DNA of 64,000 nucleotides from Brevundimonas sp. UBA7506 (lineage in GTDB: Bacteria > Pseudomonadota > Alphaproteobacteria > Caulobacterales > Caulobacteraceae). Shown one piece after another: positions 50,989 to 60,982 of the stretch. A program made the translations under genes and the position numbers. A model generated the notes under the pieces. The model saw only the letters and a program-made list of their open reading frames with translations, did no database searches and had not been told where the DNA came from. The stretch spans positions 568,969-632,968 of the forward strand of contig NZ_DLNQ01000015.1 of the NCBI RefSeq assembly GCF_002479495.1. The letters run 5' to 3'. How positions within the stretch are numbered: position 1 is the stretch's first letter; each line of letters begins with the position of its first letter.

Positions 50989-53841
50989 TTACTGGGCCGT
51001 CGTCGGGGCCGGAGCAGAGCGGACCTCGACCGGCAGACCCAGGGCGTCCAGCTGCGGCTTGACCACCGAGGCGTCGCCGACCACCACCCAGACGAACTTG
51101 GCCGGGTCGATGGCTGCGCGGGCGGCGGCGTCCATCTGCTGGGCCGTCAGGGCGTTGATGCGGCCGGCCAGGGCTTCCTGATAGCCGTCGGCACGGCCGT
51201 ACAGGGCGTTGGAGCGCAGGGCGCCCAGGACCTGGAACGAGGTCTCATAGCTGCCCGACAGGCCGCGCGTGTCGCCCAGCACGGTGCGGTCGCGTTCGGC
51301 CTGGGTCACGCCGTCGGCGCCGAGGAAGCGCTCGTACTGACCGATCAGGGCGGCGATGGATTCGCCCGTGCGGTTGGCTTGGACCGGGGCGTTGACGATA
51401 TAGGGCGAGCGGTTCTGCAGAGTGCTGACGTTGCCGCGCACCCCGTAGGACCAGCCCTTGGTCTCGCGCAGGTCGGCGTTGATCCGCGACAGGAAGTCGG
51501 CCCCCAGCACGGTGTTGGCCGTGGTCAGGGTCAGGATGTCGTCGGTGCCCGACACCGGCAGCACCTGACCGCCGTAGATCAGCGACTGCGGCGATTGCGG
51601 ACGGTCGATCAGGACGATCCGCGCCGAGGTCTGGGGCAGGGCGGCGTTGAAGGCCTTGGTCCCCTTGGCCGTCGTCGGCGCGCGCCAGTCGCCGAAGGCG
51701 GCTTCCAGCTGCGGCTTCAGTTCGGCCAGCGGCAGGTCCGACACGACGAACAGCTTGGCGTTGTCCGGACGGATCCAGGCGGCGTGCTCGGCGACCAGAT
51801 CGGCGCGCGTCAGGCCGCGAACGACGGCTTCGTCGCCCGAGCCGCTGAACGAACGGCCATAGGGGTGGCCCTCGCCATAGATCAGCGGCGGCAGGGCGCG
51901 GCCGGCGATGGCGGCCGGTTGGGTCTTCTCATTGGCCAGGCCGGCCAGACGCTGGGCGCGCAGGCGCTCGACCTCGGCCGGAGCGAAGGCGGGGTTGCGC
52001 ACCACGTCCGACAGCAGGGTCAGCGACGGTTGCAGGTTGGTGGTCACGGTCGACAGGCTGGCCGTGGTGCGGTCCATCGACGAGCCGACCGAGACGCTGG
52101 CGCCCAGACGTTCCTGGGCCTCGGCCAGGGCCTTGGAGTCGCGCGTCGTGGTGCCTTCCTGCATGACGTTCAGCATCAGGGTGTGGGCGCCCAGGCGGTC
52201 GGCGCGGTCGGCGGCGACGCCGGCGTCGAACTCCAGGGCCACGCGGGTCACCGGCACGGTGGTCGAGCGGGCGTAGACCACCTCGATCCCGTTCGACAGG
52301 GCGGCGCGTTCGACGGCGGGGAAGTCGACGTTGGAGACTTGACCGATGGCCGGGGTCGCCTCACGGGCCACGCGCTGGATCGGTGCCGCCGGGGTCGGGG
52401 TCGCGCCCGACGGGGCGGCGGCGGCGTCGACATAGGCTTCACGCTCGCCCGGCTTGACGATCTGGCTGTAGACGGGACGGCTCAGCCACTTCTTGAGCGC
52501 GGCCTGAACCTGGGCCGGGGTCACCGCCGCATAGGCCGCCAGCTCCTTCTTGTAGAAGTCGGGATCGCCCGAATAGAGCTGGCCCTCGGCCAGGACCGAG
52601 GCCTTGCCGTTGGCCATTTCCAGACCCTGGATGCGACGCGAGGCGTACTGCGTCACCACGCGGTCGATCTCGTCCTGGGTCGGGCCGTTGGCGATCAGGT
52701 CGGCCAGGACCTCGTCCATGCGCTTGGCCACGGCGTCGGCGTCGGCGCCCGGCTTCACCATGGCCGAGTAGCTGAACATGCTGACGCGCTGGAAGGTCTG
52801 GTTGCCGGCCGAAACGCTGGAGGCGATCTGCTCGTCGCGCACCAGGACATTGTCCAGACGCGAGCTGGCCAGGCCGCCCAGCACCGAGGCGCCGACGCTC
52901 AGTGGCACCGAGTCCGGGTCGTTCAGGCCCGGCGTCGTCCAGGTGCGGCTGATGCGGGTCTGGGCCACGCGGTCATGCAGCACCTGCTCGACCGGGGCCG
53001 CCAGGGTCGGCACGTCGGCCGGAACCGGGGTGTGCACAGGGCCGCGCGCGATGGCGCCGAAGTAGCGCTGGCTCAGTTCGCGGGCCTTGGCCTCGTCGAT
53101 GTCGCCCGACAGGACCAGGATGGCGTTGTTGGGGCCGTAGTTCTGACGGAACCAGTCGCGCACCGTCTCCATGCTGGCGGCGTCCAGGTCGGCCATCGAG
53201 CCGATGGTCGAGTGGCGATAGGGGTGACCCTCGGGGAAGAGGGCTTCCAAGGTGGCGTAATAGGTCAGGCCGTAGGGCTGGTTGTCGCCCTGGCGCTTCT
53301 CGTTCTGGACGACGCCGCGCTGCAGATCCAGCACCTCTTGGCTGACCTGCCCCAGCAGATAGCCCATGCGGTCGGATTCCAGATACAGGGTGTAGTCCAG
53401 CGCCGGGGTCGGCACGGTCTGGAAGTAGTTGGTGCGGTCGAACCAGGTCGTGCCGTTCAGGCCCGTGGCGCCGGCCGCGTTCATCGTCGAGATGTGGCTG
53501 GACGGCGAGTTCTCCGACCCGCCGAACATCAGGTGCTCGAACAGGTGGGCGAAGCCGGTCGAACCCTTGGGCTCGTCCTTGGAGCCGACATTGTACCAGA
53601 CCGACACCGCCACCACCGGCGCCTTGCGGTCTTCATGGACCAGAACGGTCAGGCCGTTCTCCAGCTGGAAGCGCTTCCACGGAATGTCGACGCGGGCGAC
53701 CAGTTCGGACACCGGCGCCCCGCGCAGCGGCGTGGCCGACGGCGCGCTCACGGCCGTCGCGGCGGCGGGCGCATGGGCCAGAACGGGCGAAGCGACGGCC
53801 ACAAGGGCGGCCAGCGCGACGGAAGAGGCGGCAAGACGCAT
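50989..53841 (-). CDS. Exported M16 family zinc peptidase (two-unit, pitrilysin type)
   Basis: The 950-residue protein starts at the ATG at 53841 with a signal peptide ending near VASPVLAHA. The first unit has the inverted zinc motif HLFEH at residues 99-103 (HxxEH), with the downstream Glu in METVRDWFRQNYGPNNAILV. The second half (about 510-930) is a second M16 unit without a zinc motif, as in one-chain M16 enzymes. The family degrades peptides in the periplasm. Monocistronic, with a terminator on the 3' side. Confidence 0.94.
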   Translation of the reverse strand: MRLAASSVALAALVAVASPVLAHAPAAATAVSAPSATPLRGAPVSELVARVDIPWKRFQLENGLTVLVHEDRKAPVVAVSVWYNVGSKDEPKGSTGFAHLFEHLMFGGSENSPSSHISTMNAAGATGLNGTTWFDRTNYFQTVPTPALDYTLYLESDRMGYLLGQVSQEVLDLQRGVVQNEKRQGDNQPYGLTYYATLEALFPEGHPYRHSTIGSMADLDAASMETVRDWFRQNYGPNNAILVLSGDIDEAKARELSQRYFGAIARGPVHTPVPADVPTLAAPVEQVLHDRVAQTRISRTWTTPGLNDPDSVPLSVGASVLGGLASSRLDNVLVRDEQIASSVSAGNQTFQRVSMFSYSAMVKPGADADAVAKRMDEVLADLIANGPTQDEIDRVVTQYASRRIQGLEMANGKASVLAEGQLYSGDPDFYKKELAAYAAVTPAQVQAALKKWLSRPVYSQIVKPGEREAYVDAAAAPSGATPTPAAPIQRVAREATPAIGQVSNVDFPAVERAALSNGIEVVYARSTTVPVTRVALEFDAGVAADRADRLGAHTLMLNVMQEGTTTRDSKALAEAQERLGASVSVGSSMDRTTASLSTVTTNLQPSLTLLSDVVRNPAFAPAEVERLRAQRLAGLANEKTQPAAIAGRALPPLIYGEGHPYGRSFSGSGDEAVVRGLTRADLVAEHAAWIRPDNAKLFVVSDLPLAELKPQLEAAFGDWRAPTTAKGTKAFNAALPQTSARIVLIDRPQSPQSLIYGGQVLPVSGTDDILTLTTANTVLGADFLSRINADLRETKGWSYGVRGNVSTLQNRSPYIVNAPVQANRTGESIAALIGQYERFLGADGVTQAERDRTVLGDTRGLSGSYETSFQVLGALRSNALYGRADGYQEALAGRINALTAQQMDAAARAAIDPAKFVWVVVGDASVVKPQLDALGLPVEVRSAPAPTTAQ

Positions 53842-53938
53842 GGATTTCAGTCCCCAACAGATAATGCTGGGGGCGGACCTTAACTGTGCATCACCGAACG
53901 GCAACGCGACACATGCGTCTATGAACGATTGTTCATGT

Positions 53939-54727
53939 TCAGGTGGTCGCCTTCAGCGCCTCCAGCGCCGCCTGCGCCTCGCGCATCTCGCGCCGGGCCT
54001 CGGCGGCCTCGCGCTGGGCCTCCGTCACCACGTCCCGGTAGACGTCCCTCTCTAGCTTCAGCTGATCCCAGTAGAGGGCCTTCAGCTCATACTGGGGGTC
54101 GTCGTGTTTCGACTCCGGCGTCAGGGCGAAGCGCGCGCTCATCATCTCGCCGTTGAACCGCGCCGCCAGCAGCACCTCCAGCGGCGTGGTCTCGAAGCTG
54201 TGGGTCTTCTCCTGCCGGTCCATCAGCCGCACATAGACCTCGGCCAGCCGCGCCAGCCCCTGGGCCTCGGGCAGCCGCCGCATCAGCATGGCCCGGCCCG
54301 AGGCGATCATCGCCGTCGAGGCCAGCACCGCCGCCTTGCCCTCGTGCGCGTCCTCGGCCGTCAGCGGCCCGAACAGGGCCTGGGCCAGCGCCGCCTCGGC
54401 CGCGGCTTCCTGCTCCACCCTGGCCTTTTCGGCCTCGCCTTGCGCCGCCTCGCGCGCCTTGGCTGTCTCGATGGCGATCTGATCGCCCCAGTCGCGCTTG
54501 GTCGCGCCGTGCACCGTGATCCGCTTGCGCAAGGCATGGCCCGACACCCGCCACCGCTCGCTCAGCTCCGGCACGGTCGCCCCGTTGCGATACTCGTCGA
54601 GAATGATCTCCCACGTCGCCCCCGACAGCCGATAATGGGCCGGCCTGTCTCCGGCGCCGGGCGTCGGCGCCTTCTTGGGTCGGCGGAAGGGAAACTCGCC
54701 GCGAGGCGGCTCCGGGGCGTCTGTCAT
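53939..54727 (-). CDS. Hypothetical protein with HTH-like N-terminus and coiled-coil tail
   Basis: The 262-residue protein starts at the ATG at 54727. Residues 30-80 (LSGATWEIILDEYRNGATVP, then ELSERWRVSGHALRKRITVH) look like an HTH of the type seen in phage small terminases. The rest is helical, with Ala/Glu-rich segments and a C-terminal coiled coil (about 220-260). No phage genes are near. I recognise no named family. It is divergent from the DUF3883 gene. Confidence 0.65.
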   Translation of the reverse strand: MTDAPEPPRGEFPFRRPKKAPTPGAGDRPAHYRLSGATWEIILDEYRNGATVPELSERWRVSGHALRKRITVHGATKRDWGDQIAIETAKAREAAQGEAEKARVEQEAAAEAALAQALFGPLTAEDAHEGKAAVLASTAMIASGRAMLMRRLPEAQGLARLAEVYVRLMDRQEKTHSFETTPLEVLLAARFNGEMMSARFALTPESKHDDPQYELKALYWDQLKLERDVYRDVVTEAQREAAEARREMREAQAALEALKATT

Positions 54728-54895
54728 GCGCCAGAGGATAGACCCGCGCCCGACCTCGGCTGGCAAAAGACCCGGAACGGCCCGCCAGAGCAGGCGCGGC
54801 CTTGATTCAAGGTGCTGATAATACCCCAGGCGACCCACCCGCCCCGCCTGGTCAACCCCTCACGGCAAAGCTAACCTCTGGTAGGCGGAGGGGCC

Positions 54896-55834
54896 ATGAT
54901 CGACCCATCAAAAGTAGGAACCGACTGGCAGGCTGACGAACTCGACGCCATCGTCGCCACTTATTTCGCCATTCTGACCGCTGAGTTGGCGGGTCGCGCC
55001 TTCGTCAAGGCGCACCACGCCCGCGACCTGATGGCGCGCACGGGGCGTTCGCACCGCTCGGTCGAGTTCAAGCACATGAATCTGTCGTCGGTGCTGGCCG
55101 ATCTCGGCCTGCCGACGATCCGCGGCTACAAGCGAAAGGACAATATCCAGGGCGCGATCTTCCCCGCCGTCGAACGCTACCTCGACGCCCACCCCGACGC
55201 CTGGAGCCTGGGCCTCGCCGCCGAAGCCCATCCCGGCATGTCAGAGACCGCCGCCCCCTTTTCCTCCCCATGGAATGGGGAGGGGGACCACGCAGTGGTG
55301 GAGGGGCCGACCTCACGCTCGCCATTGGGACCGCTCCCCTCAGGAAGCATCCTCCCCATCACCGCCCCGCCGCCGCTCGGCCCCGGTCGCAAGCCCCGCC
55401 CCGAGGGTCTCGCTCGCATCGTCCGCAAATACGACCCCGCGGCCCGCGACCACCGCAACCGCGCCCTCGGCCAGTGGGGCGAGCATCACGTCTTCCACCA
55501 CGAACGCGCCTTCCTGATCGCCCACGACCGCCCCGATCTGGCGCGCAAGGTCGAATGGACGTCCCAGGAACACGGCGACGGCGCCGGCTATGACATCCGC
55601 AGCTTCGACCCGGCAGGCAAGGAGCGTCTAATCGAGGTCAAGGCCACCCGCGGCGGCCCCGCCACCGACTTCTTCCTGACCCGCACCGAGCGCGAGGTCT
55701 CAGCCGAACGCCCCGACGCCTGGCGCCTCTACCGCCTCCACGACCTCGCCGCCGCCCCCGCCCTGTTCCAGCTCAAGCCCCCGCTTGAGACGACGGTGAC
55801 GCTAACGGCGGAGACATGGCGGGCGGGGTTTTGA
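54896..55834 (+). CDS. DUF3883 domain protein carrying an in-frame repeat insertion
   Basis: The 312-residue protein has an N-terminal part (about 10-105) with FVKAHHARDLMARTGRSHRS and VEFKHMNLSSVLADLGLPTI. The C-terminal DUF3883 nuclease-like domain (about 195-300) has LGQWGEHHVFHHERAFLIAH and DGAGYDIRSFDPAGKERLIE, with IEVKATRGG; the D-(x)n-E-V-K pattern is PD-(D/E)xK-like. Between them, about residues 123-145 (SSPWNGEGDHAVVEGPTS) are the translation of a family B repeat. DUF3883 proteins often accompany restriction or defence genes; none is seen here. Confidence 0.85.
   Translation: MIDPSKVGTDWQADELDAIVATYFAILTAELAGRAFVKAHHARDLMARTGRSHRSVEFKHMNLSSVLADLGLPTIRGYKRKDNIQGAIFPAVERYLDAHPDAWSLGLAAEAHPGMSETAAPFSSPWNGEGDHAVVEGPTSRSPLGPLPSGSILPITAPPPLGPGRKPRPEGLARIVRKYDPAARDHRNRALGQWGEHHVFHHERAFLIAHDRPDLARKVEWTSQEHGDGAGYDIRSFDPAGKERLIEVKATRGGPATDFFLTRTEREVSAERPDAWRLYRLHDLAAAPALFQLKPPLETTVTLTAETWRAGF
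55262..55313. repeat. Family B repeat half-copy inside a coding sequence
   Basis: TCCTCCCCATGGAATGGGGA then GGGGGACCACGCAGTGGTGG match the left half of the intergenic copies at 15241 and 27331. Here the words are read through in frame inside the DUF3883 gene. Confidence 0.8.
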
Positions 55835-55902
55835 GGGCAGGCTGGGCCGCGCGCACGTATTGCGCGAAGCGGAACATCTGATCTGCCTAACAATCGGCAT
55901 GT

Positions 55903-57389
55903 CTAGTCGGTCAGGGGGAAGAACAGTTCGTCTATACGGCAGGCCGCGCGACGGACAGAACTGAGGGCGGGCGTCCGTCCTTCAGCATCTATGGCAGCAA
56001 GGCAACGACCGAGTAAGCCAAGAAGGTCCGCTAGCAGCAGGGGGACTTTCTCCCTCAGACCGCATATTGCTTGGGCGATGCTGCCCGCTGACTTTGCATC
56101 TGTCGGTTCAATGATCTGGCCCGCCATCAGCTTTTCCACGATGGTTTTCGGCGAACCCGCATAGTTCTTCTTTGCGCCGTCAGCCTTGTCGATCCGGGTA
56201 AGAAGAACTTTCTTTTGAGCCGTATCGCCGGGCAAACCCGCAACCAGTTCCCGTACGGCCCGTCGGGACAGTCCGGCTTTTTGTGCGAAATATCCAATGG
56301 GAAGCCAGGCGGCTCGACCTCCAACAGCGGCATAACGAATGTACTCGGTTGGCTGCGAAATAGTCTGGCCAGAGAGGAAGTTACGCAAGAAGACGTCGTC
56401 CGTTAGCACTCCCCGGCTTCGAATGTCATTCTGATCGACGGGCACCACTTCGCCGATCAGTTTCAAGGTCGGTGCGCCCGCCACCTCATCGAAGTTGCCC
56501 TCTCGGATGAAGCTGATGTTCTTGAGCAGTTCCGAGTCGATGGCGATGCGTCCCTGCCCATTAGCTAGCACGCCTTCCTCAAGATCGGCGACCAGAGCCC
56601 GCTGCGGCCCCAGTGCGAGAAGTCGCTCGACCATAGGCATCACATCAAGTCTGGCTTGGCGGTCACGTTGATCCAGCATCGCCCGTAGATCGCTGTATTT
56701 TATGCGAGCGGACTGACCTGGATAGCGATAGAAGATGTCGCCTTCCTTGATTTTGTCGCCCTCAGTCTTCTGGGCGATGATTGGACGACTGGGGTGTTGT
56801 TCGACATGAATGACGCCGATTCTGATGCCGCCGATCTCGACGGAAGCCATTTCGATGCGGGGGGTTGGGTCCAGGATCGATTTCAACTTTCCTGTGACTA
56901 CGGCCGGGTCGACATTGCTGAACTCGTCCGTTCCCATGCCGACCACGGCATGGCTCAAGTCTTCTCCAGCGTCGCCCATGTGACCGCCGTCGGCAACGCC
57001 AAAAAAGACATAGCCTCCCCGAAGCCGAGCTTGCACTCGCGAGTATCGGATTCGCCGTCGATCAGGCGGTGAATGCCGTTCGTGTCTCTTTTGAAAAATG
57101 CGGCGATGATGCTGGGGTCTAGCGGGGACTTGGGCCCTAATGGTGTCGCCACGCCCGACAGGTCGGGTGACTTGAAGACTGCCAAGAACCCGTCGAGATC
57201 GGCCCCGCTCGCCGTCGGGATCGAACGGGAGTTGCCATAGACGCCCTTCCTTATCCCGGTGATGCGACCCGAGTTCACGGGGCGATCCTGGCGATTGAAG
57301 TAGAACTGAATGTCCTTGTTCGCCATGCCACGCGCCAGCATGGCCTTAATCAAGGCGATCTCCTGATCCGTGATTGATCGTTTAGCCAA
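55903..57389 (-). pseudogene. AlbA_2 (Schlafen-type) DNA-binding protein, frameshifted
   Basis: Two frames together make one protein. The upstream frame (57389 to 56955) has an N-terminal HTH-like part (SITDQEIALIKAMLARGMAN) and reaches DGESDTRECKLGFG. The downstream frame (57036 to 55903) continues with LRGGYVFFGVADGG. In AlbA_2 proteins the E-x-K segment and the GGxxxFGV segment are joined by about 20 residues including the AFAN motif. That linker is missing and the frame shifts at the junction near 57025-57035, so a small deletion with frameshift is likely. The rest (about 370 residues) reads well, so the damage is recent. GC is lower than in the neighbours. Confidence 0.75.
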
Positions 57390-57545
57390 AGGGGTTCTCG
57401 GTTGCGTTGCCTCGCGGCTAAGGCAAACCCCCCATATTTCGCCGTTCAGTCAATGGCAACGCTGTAGCTGTGAAGCTTCGCGCTCGCACGAGCGCAGTCT
57501 ACCGATGCACAGTGCCGCCTTGAGACACGACCCGACGTCTAATCC

Positions 57546-59354
<1,809 letters not shown>

Positions 59355-59662
59355 GGTCCGCGCGCTTAGCATCCGGCGCGCTCAAACGCCATGCGTCGGG
59401 TGTGCGCGGCGATTTTCTGGTCGAGCGCGGCGAGGGGCAGAGTTTATTCCGGGTGGTCGCCTGATCAAATGATCCGACCTGATACGCCCGGCCGCCCGGC
59501 GCCATAACAAATGAGGTTCGGCGTCGCGGAGACGCCTGAAGAATGTACGTTTTTGGACCGATTCCCCTGCTGCGCGAACGGGGAACGAGGGTCTCTCGGA
59601 GCGATTGGGTTGTCCGGAGGTGGAGGAACCTCCGTATCCATTTTGATCTGGAGGCTAACGAT
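59355..59662. other. Intergenic region upstream of the fibre cluster
   Basis: This is the divergent region between lepA and the repeat-protein gene. No gene is supported; an upstream extension of the repeat-protein frame to 59543 lacks a ribosome site. No textbook promoter box is convincing. The 3' end holds the hairpin described separately. Confidence 0.45.
59615..59654 (+). promoter_or_regulatory. 5' leader hairpin and ribosome binding site of the repeat-protein gene
   Basis: CGGAGGT (59615-59621) pairs perfectly with ACCTCCG (59628-59634) around GGAGGA. The ribosome binding site GGAGG is at 59650-59654, 8 bp before the ATG. CCTCC (59629-59633) could pair either with the upstream GGAGG or with the ribosome binding site, which would allow two alternative leader folds. 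Confidence 0.4.
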
Positions 59663-60544
59663 ATGCGTGCCAAATTGATGAGTTCGGCAGCTATTCTCTT
59701 GGGGGTGCTGACCTTTGCAACTGTGGCTTCGGCCCAGGCTCATCCGGACCCGAACGGGACGGACGATTCTTATAATAGCCAGTCACAGAACGACATCGAT
59801 GACTCGTTCAACACCAAGAACGATGCTTCGACCAACACCAAGGTCGACGATTCCTTCAATAGCGACTCTTCGACCAACACCAAGGTTGATGATTCGTATA
59901 ACAGCGACGCTTCGACCAATACCAAGGTCGATGACTCGTATAACAGCGACTCTTCGACCAATACGAAGTATGATGACTCGTTCAACGATAACTCGAAGAC
60001 CGACAACTCGGTGAACACTAAGACAGACTATGACGATTCGTTCAACACCAAGACTGACTACGACGACTCGTTTAACGATAACTCGAAAACTGATGTTGAC
60101 GATTCTTACAACACCAAGGTTGATGACTCGTACAATACTGACAACTCGACCAATACCAAGGTCGATGATTCCTACAATACGGATAATTCGGTCGATAACT
60201 CGGTAGACGACTCGTTCAACACCAAGGTGGACGACTCCTACAACACCAAGGTGGACGACTCTTTCAATACCGATAACTCGACCACGAACTGGAATATCCG
60301 GGTGTCCCTGACCAACCAGGACCTCGACGCCACCGTGAGCGGCCAGAGCTTCGCGGCGGGCGGCAGCGATCACCATATCGGTACGCTGACCACCGGCAAC
60401 ATCGGCCAGGACGGCGGCGCCTTCGCCGGCTTCGCCGGCATCCAGACGGTGAGCAATAACACCGGCATGGGTTCGATCGGCCAGGCGGCGACGGCCGTCA
60501 GCGCCAACGCCAACGTGACCTTCGGCAACGGCGGCGCACTCTAA
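59663..60544 (+). CDS. Exported Asp/Asn/Ser/Thr-rich tandem-repeat protein (putative fibre subunit)
   Basis: The 293-residue protein starts at the ATG at 59663, 8 bp after GGAGG. A signal peptide ends at TFATVASAQA. Residues about 32-212 contain 14 copies of DDS[YF]N in units such as STNTKVDDSYNSD, nearly free of hydrophobics except regular Tyr/Phe and Val. The C-terminal about 80 residues differ: Gly/Ala/Asn-rich with DGGAFAGFAGIQTVSNNTG and GQAATAVSANANV, a pattern like amyloid or adhesin beta-helix domains. This domain is shared with the next gene. The codons are far more AT-rich than the host because of the residue content. I infer a secreted surface-fibre subunit analogous to FapB/FapC; no sequence proof of amyloid is possible here. 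Confidence 0.75.
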   Translation: MRAKLMSSAAILLGVLTFATVASAQAHPDPNGTDDSYNSQSQNDIDDSFNTKNDASTNTKVDDSFNSDSSTNTKVDDSYNSDASTNTKVDDSYNSDSSTNTKYDDSFNDNSKTDNSVNTKTDYDDSFNTKTDYDDSFNDNSKTDVDDSYNTKVDDSYNTDNSTNTKVDDSYNTDNSVDNSVDDSFNTKVDDSYNTKVDDSFNTDNSTTNWNIRVSLTNQDLDATVSGQSFAAGGSDHHIGTLTTGNIGQDGGAFAGFAGIQTVSNNTGMGSIGQAATAVSANANVTFGNGGAL

Positions 60545-60552
60545 GCCTGCAG

Positions 60553-60579
60553 TCGGCGGTCGGGTTTCCCGGCCGCCGA
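60553..60579 (+). terminator. Strong hairpin without T-run between fibre gene and next gene
   Basis: TCGGCGGTCGGG (60553-60564) pairs over 12 bp with CCCGGCCGCCGA (60568-60579) around TTT, including one G-U pair. Only a mixed TCTCTT follows. It may act as a partial terminator or as a 3' stabiliser raising the expression of the repeat protein above that of the later genes. Confidence 0.5.
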
Positions 60580-60598
60580 TCTCTTCCGGGAGGAAGCC

Positions 60599-60982
60599 AT
60601 GCTCATCGTTCTAAGCGCCGCGCTGCTGTTCGCCGGCTCGGATCCCGCTCCCCCGCCTCCGATCTCGGCGCCGGCCGCGGCTACGCAAGCCCCTGCGGCG
60701 TCGACGTCGCCCGCCATTCAGCCTCTGGATCTGGCGGAATTGCACGATCTCAACGGCCGTCAGGGCGTCGTTGTCGTCATCGCCAGCGACCAGCTGCTCA
60801 AGGCGACCAACAGTGGCAACAGCGTCAACGCCAATAGCGTCGGTTCCGGCGGTATCACCTTCGCGGGCGGCGCCTTCGCGGGCTACAATGGCATCGGCAA
60901 TTTCGTGATGAACACGGGCCACAACAACAATCTGCAAGGCGCCATCACGATCAACATCGTTACAACGGGGCCCACGCCGTGA
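60599..60982 (+). CDS. Small exported protein sharing the fibre C-terminal domain
   Basis: The 127-residue protein is preceded by GGGAGGA. A short signal-like helix (MLIVLSAALLFAG) and a Pro/Ala-rich stretch come first. Then LDLAELHDLNGR (residues 43-54) resembles a double-glycine leader with the last Gly changed to Arg. The remainder aligns with the end of the upstream repeat protein: DQLLKATNSGNSVNA with QDLDATVSGQSFAA, then GGAFAGYNGIGNFVMNTGHN with GGAFAGFAGIQTVSNNTGMG. It is probably a minor subunit or nucleator. Its stop overlaps the GTG start of the C39 gene (GTGA). Confidence 0.75.
   Translation: MLIVLSAALLFAGSDPAPPPPISAPAAATQAPAASTSPAIQPLDLAELHDLNGRQGVVVVIASDQLLKATNSGNSVNANSVGSGGITFAGGAFAGYNGIGNFVMNTGHNNNLQGAITINIVTTGPTP

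Noticed and set aside
51379..53883. Plus-strand open frame of 834 codons opposite the M16 peptidase
   Set aside because: Antisense shadow; the M16 protein is clearly real by its HxxEH motif and signal peptide.
55903..57389. Intact two-gene defence module with a Schlafen-type protein
   Set aside because: The frame break falls inside a single conserved domain, so this is one damaged gene. No second defence gene lies next to it.
59759..60295. Regular repeats suggesting a CRISPR array
   Set aside because: The repeats are in frame, of uneven length, and encode DDS[YF]N; there are no unique spacers and no cas genes.
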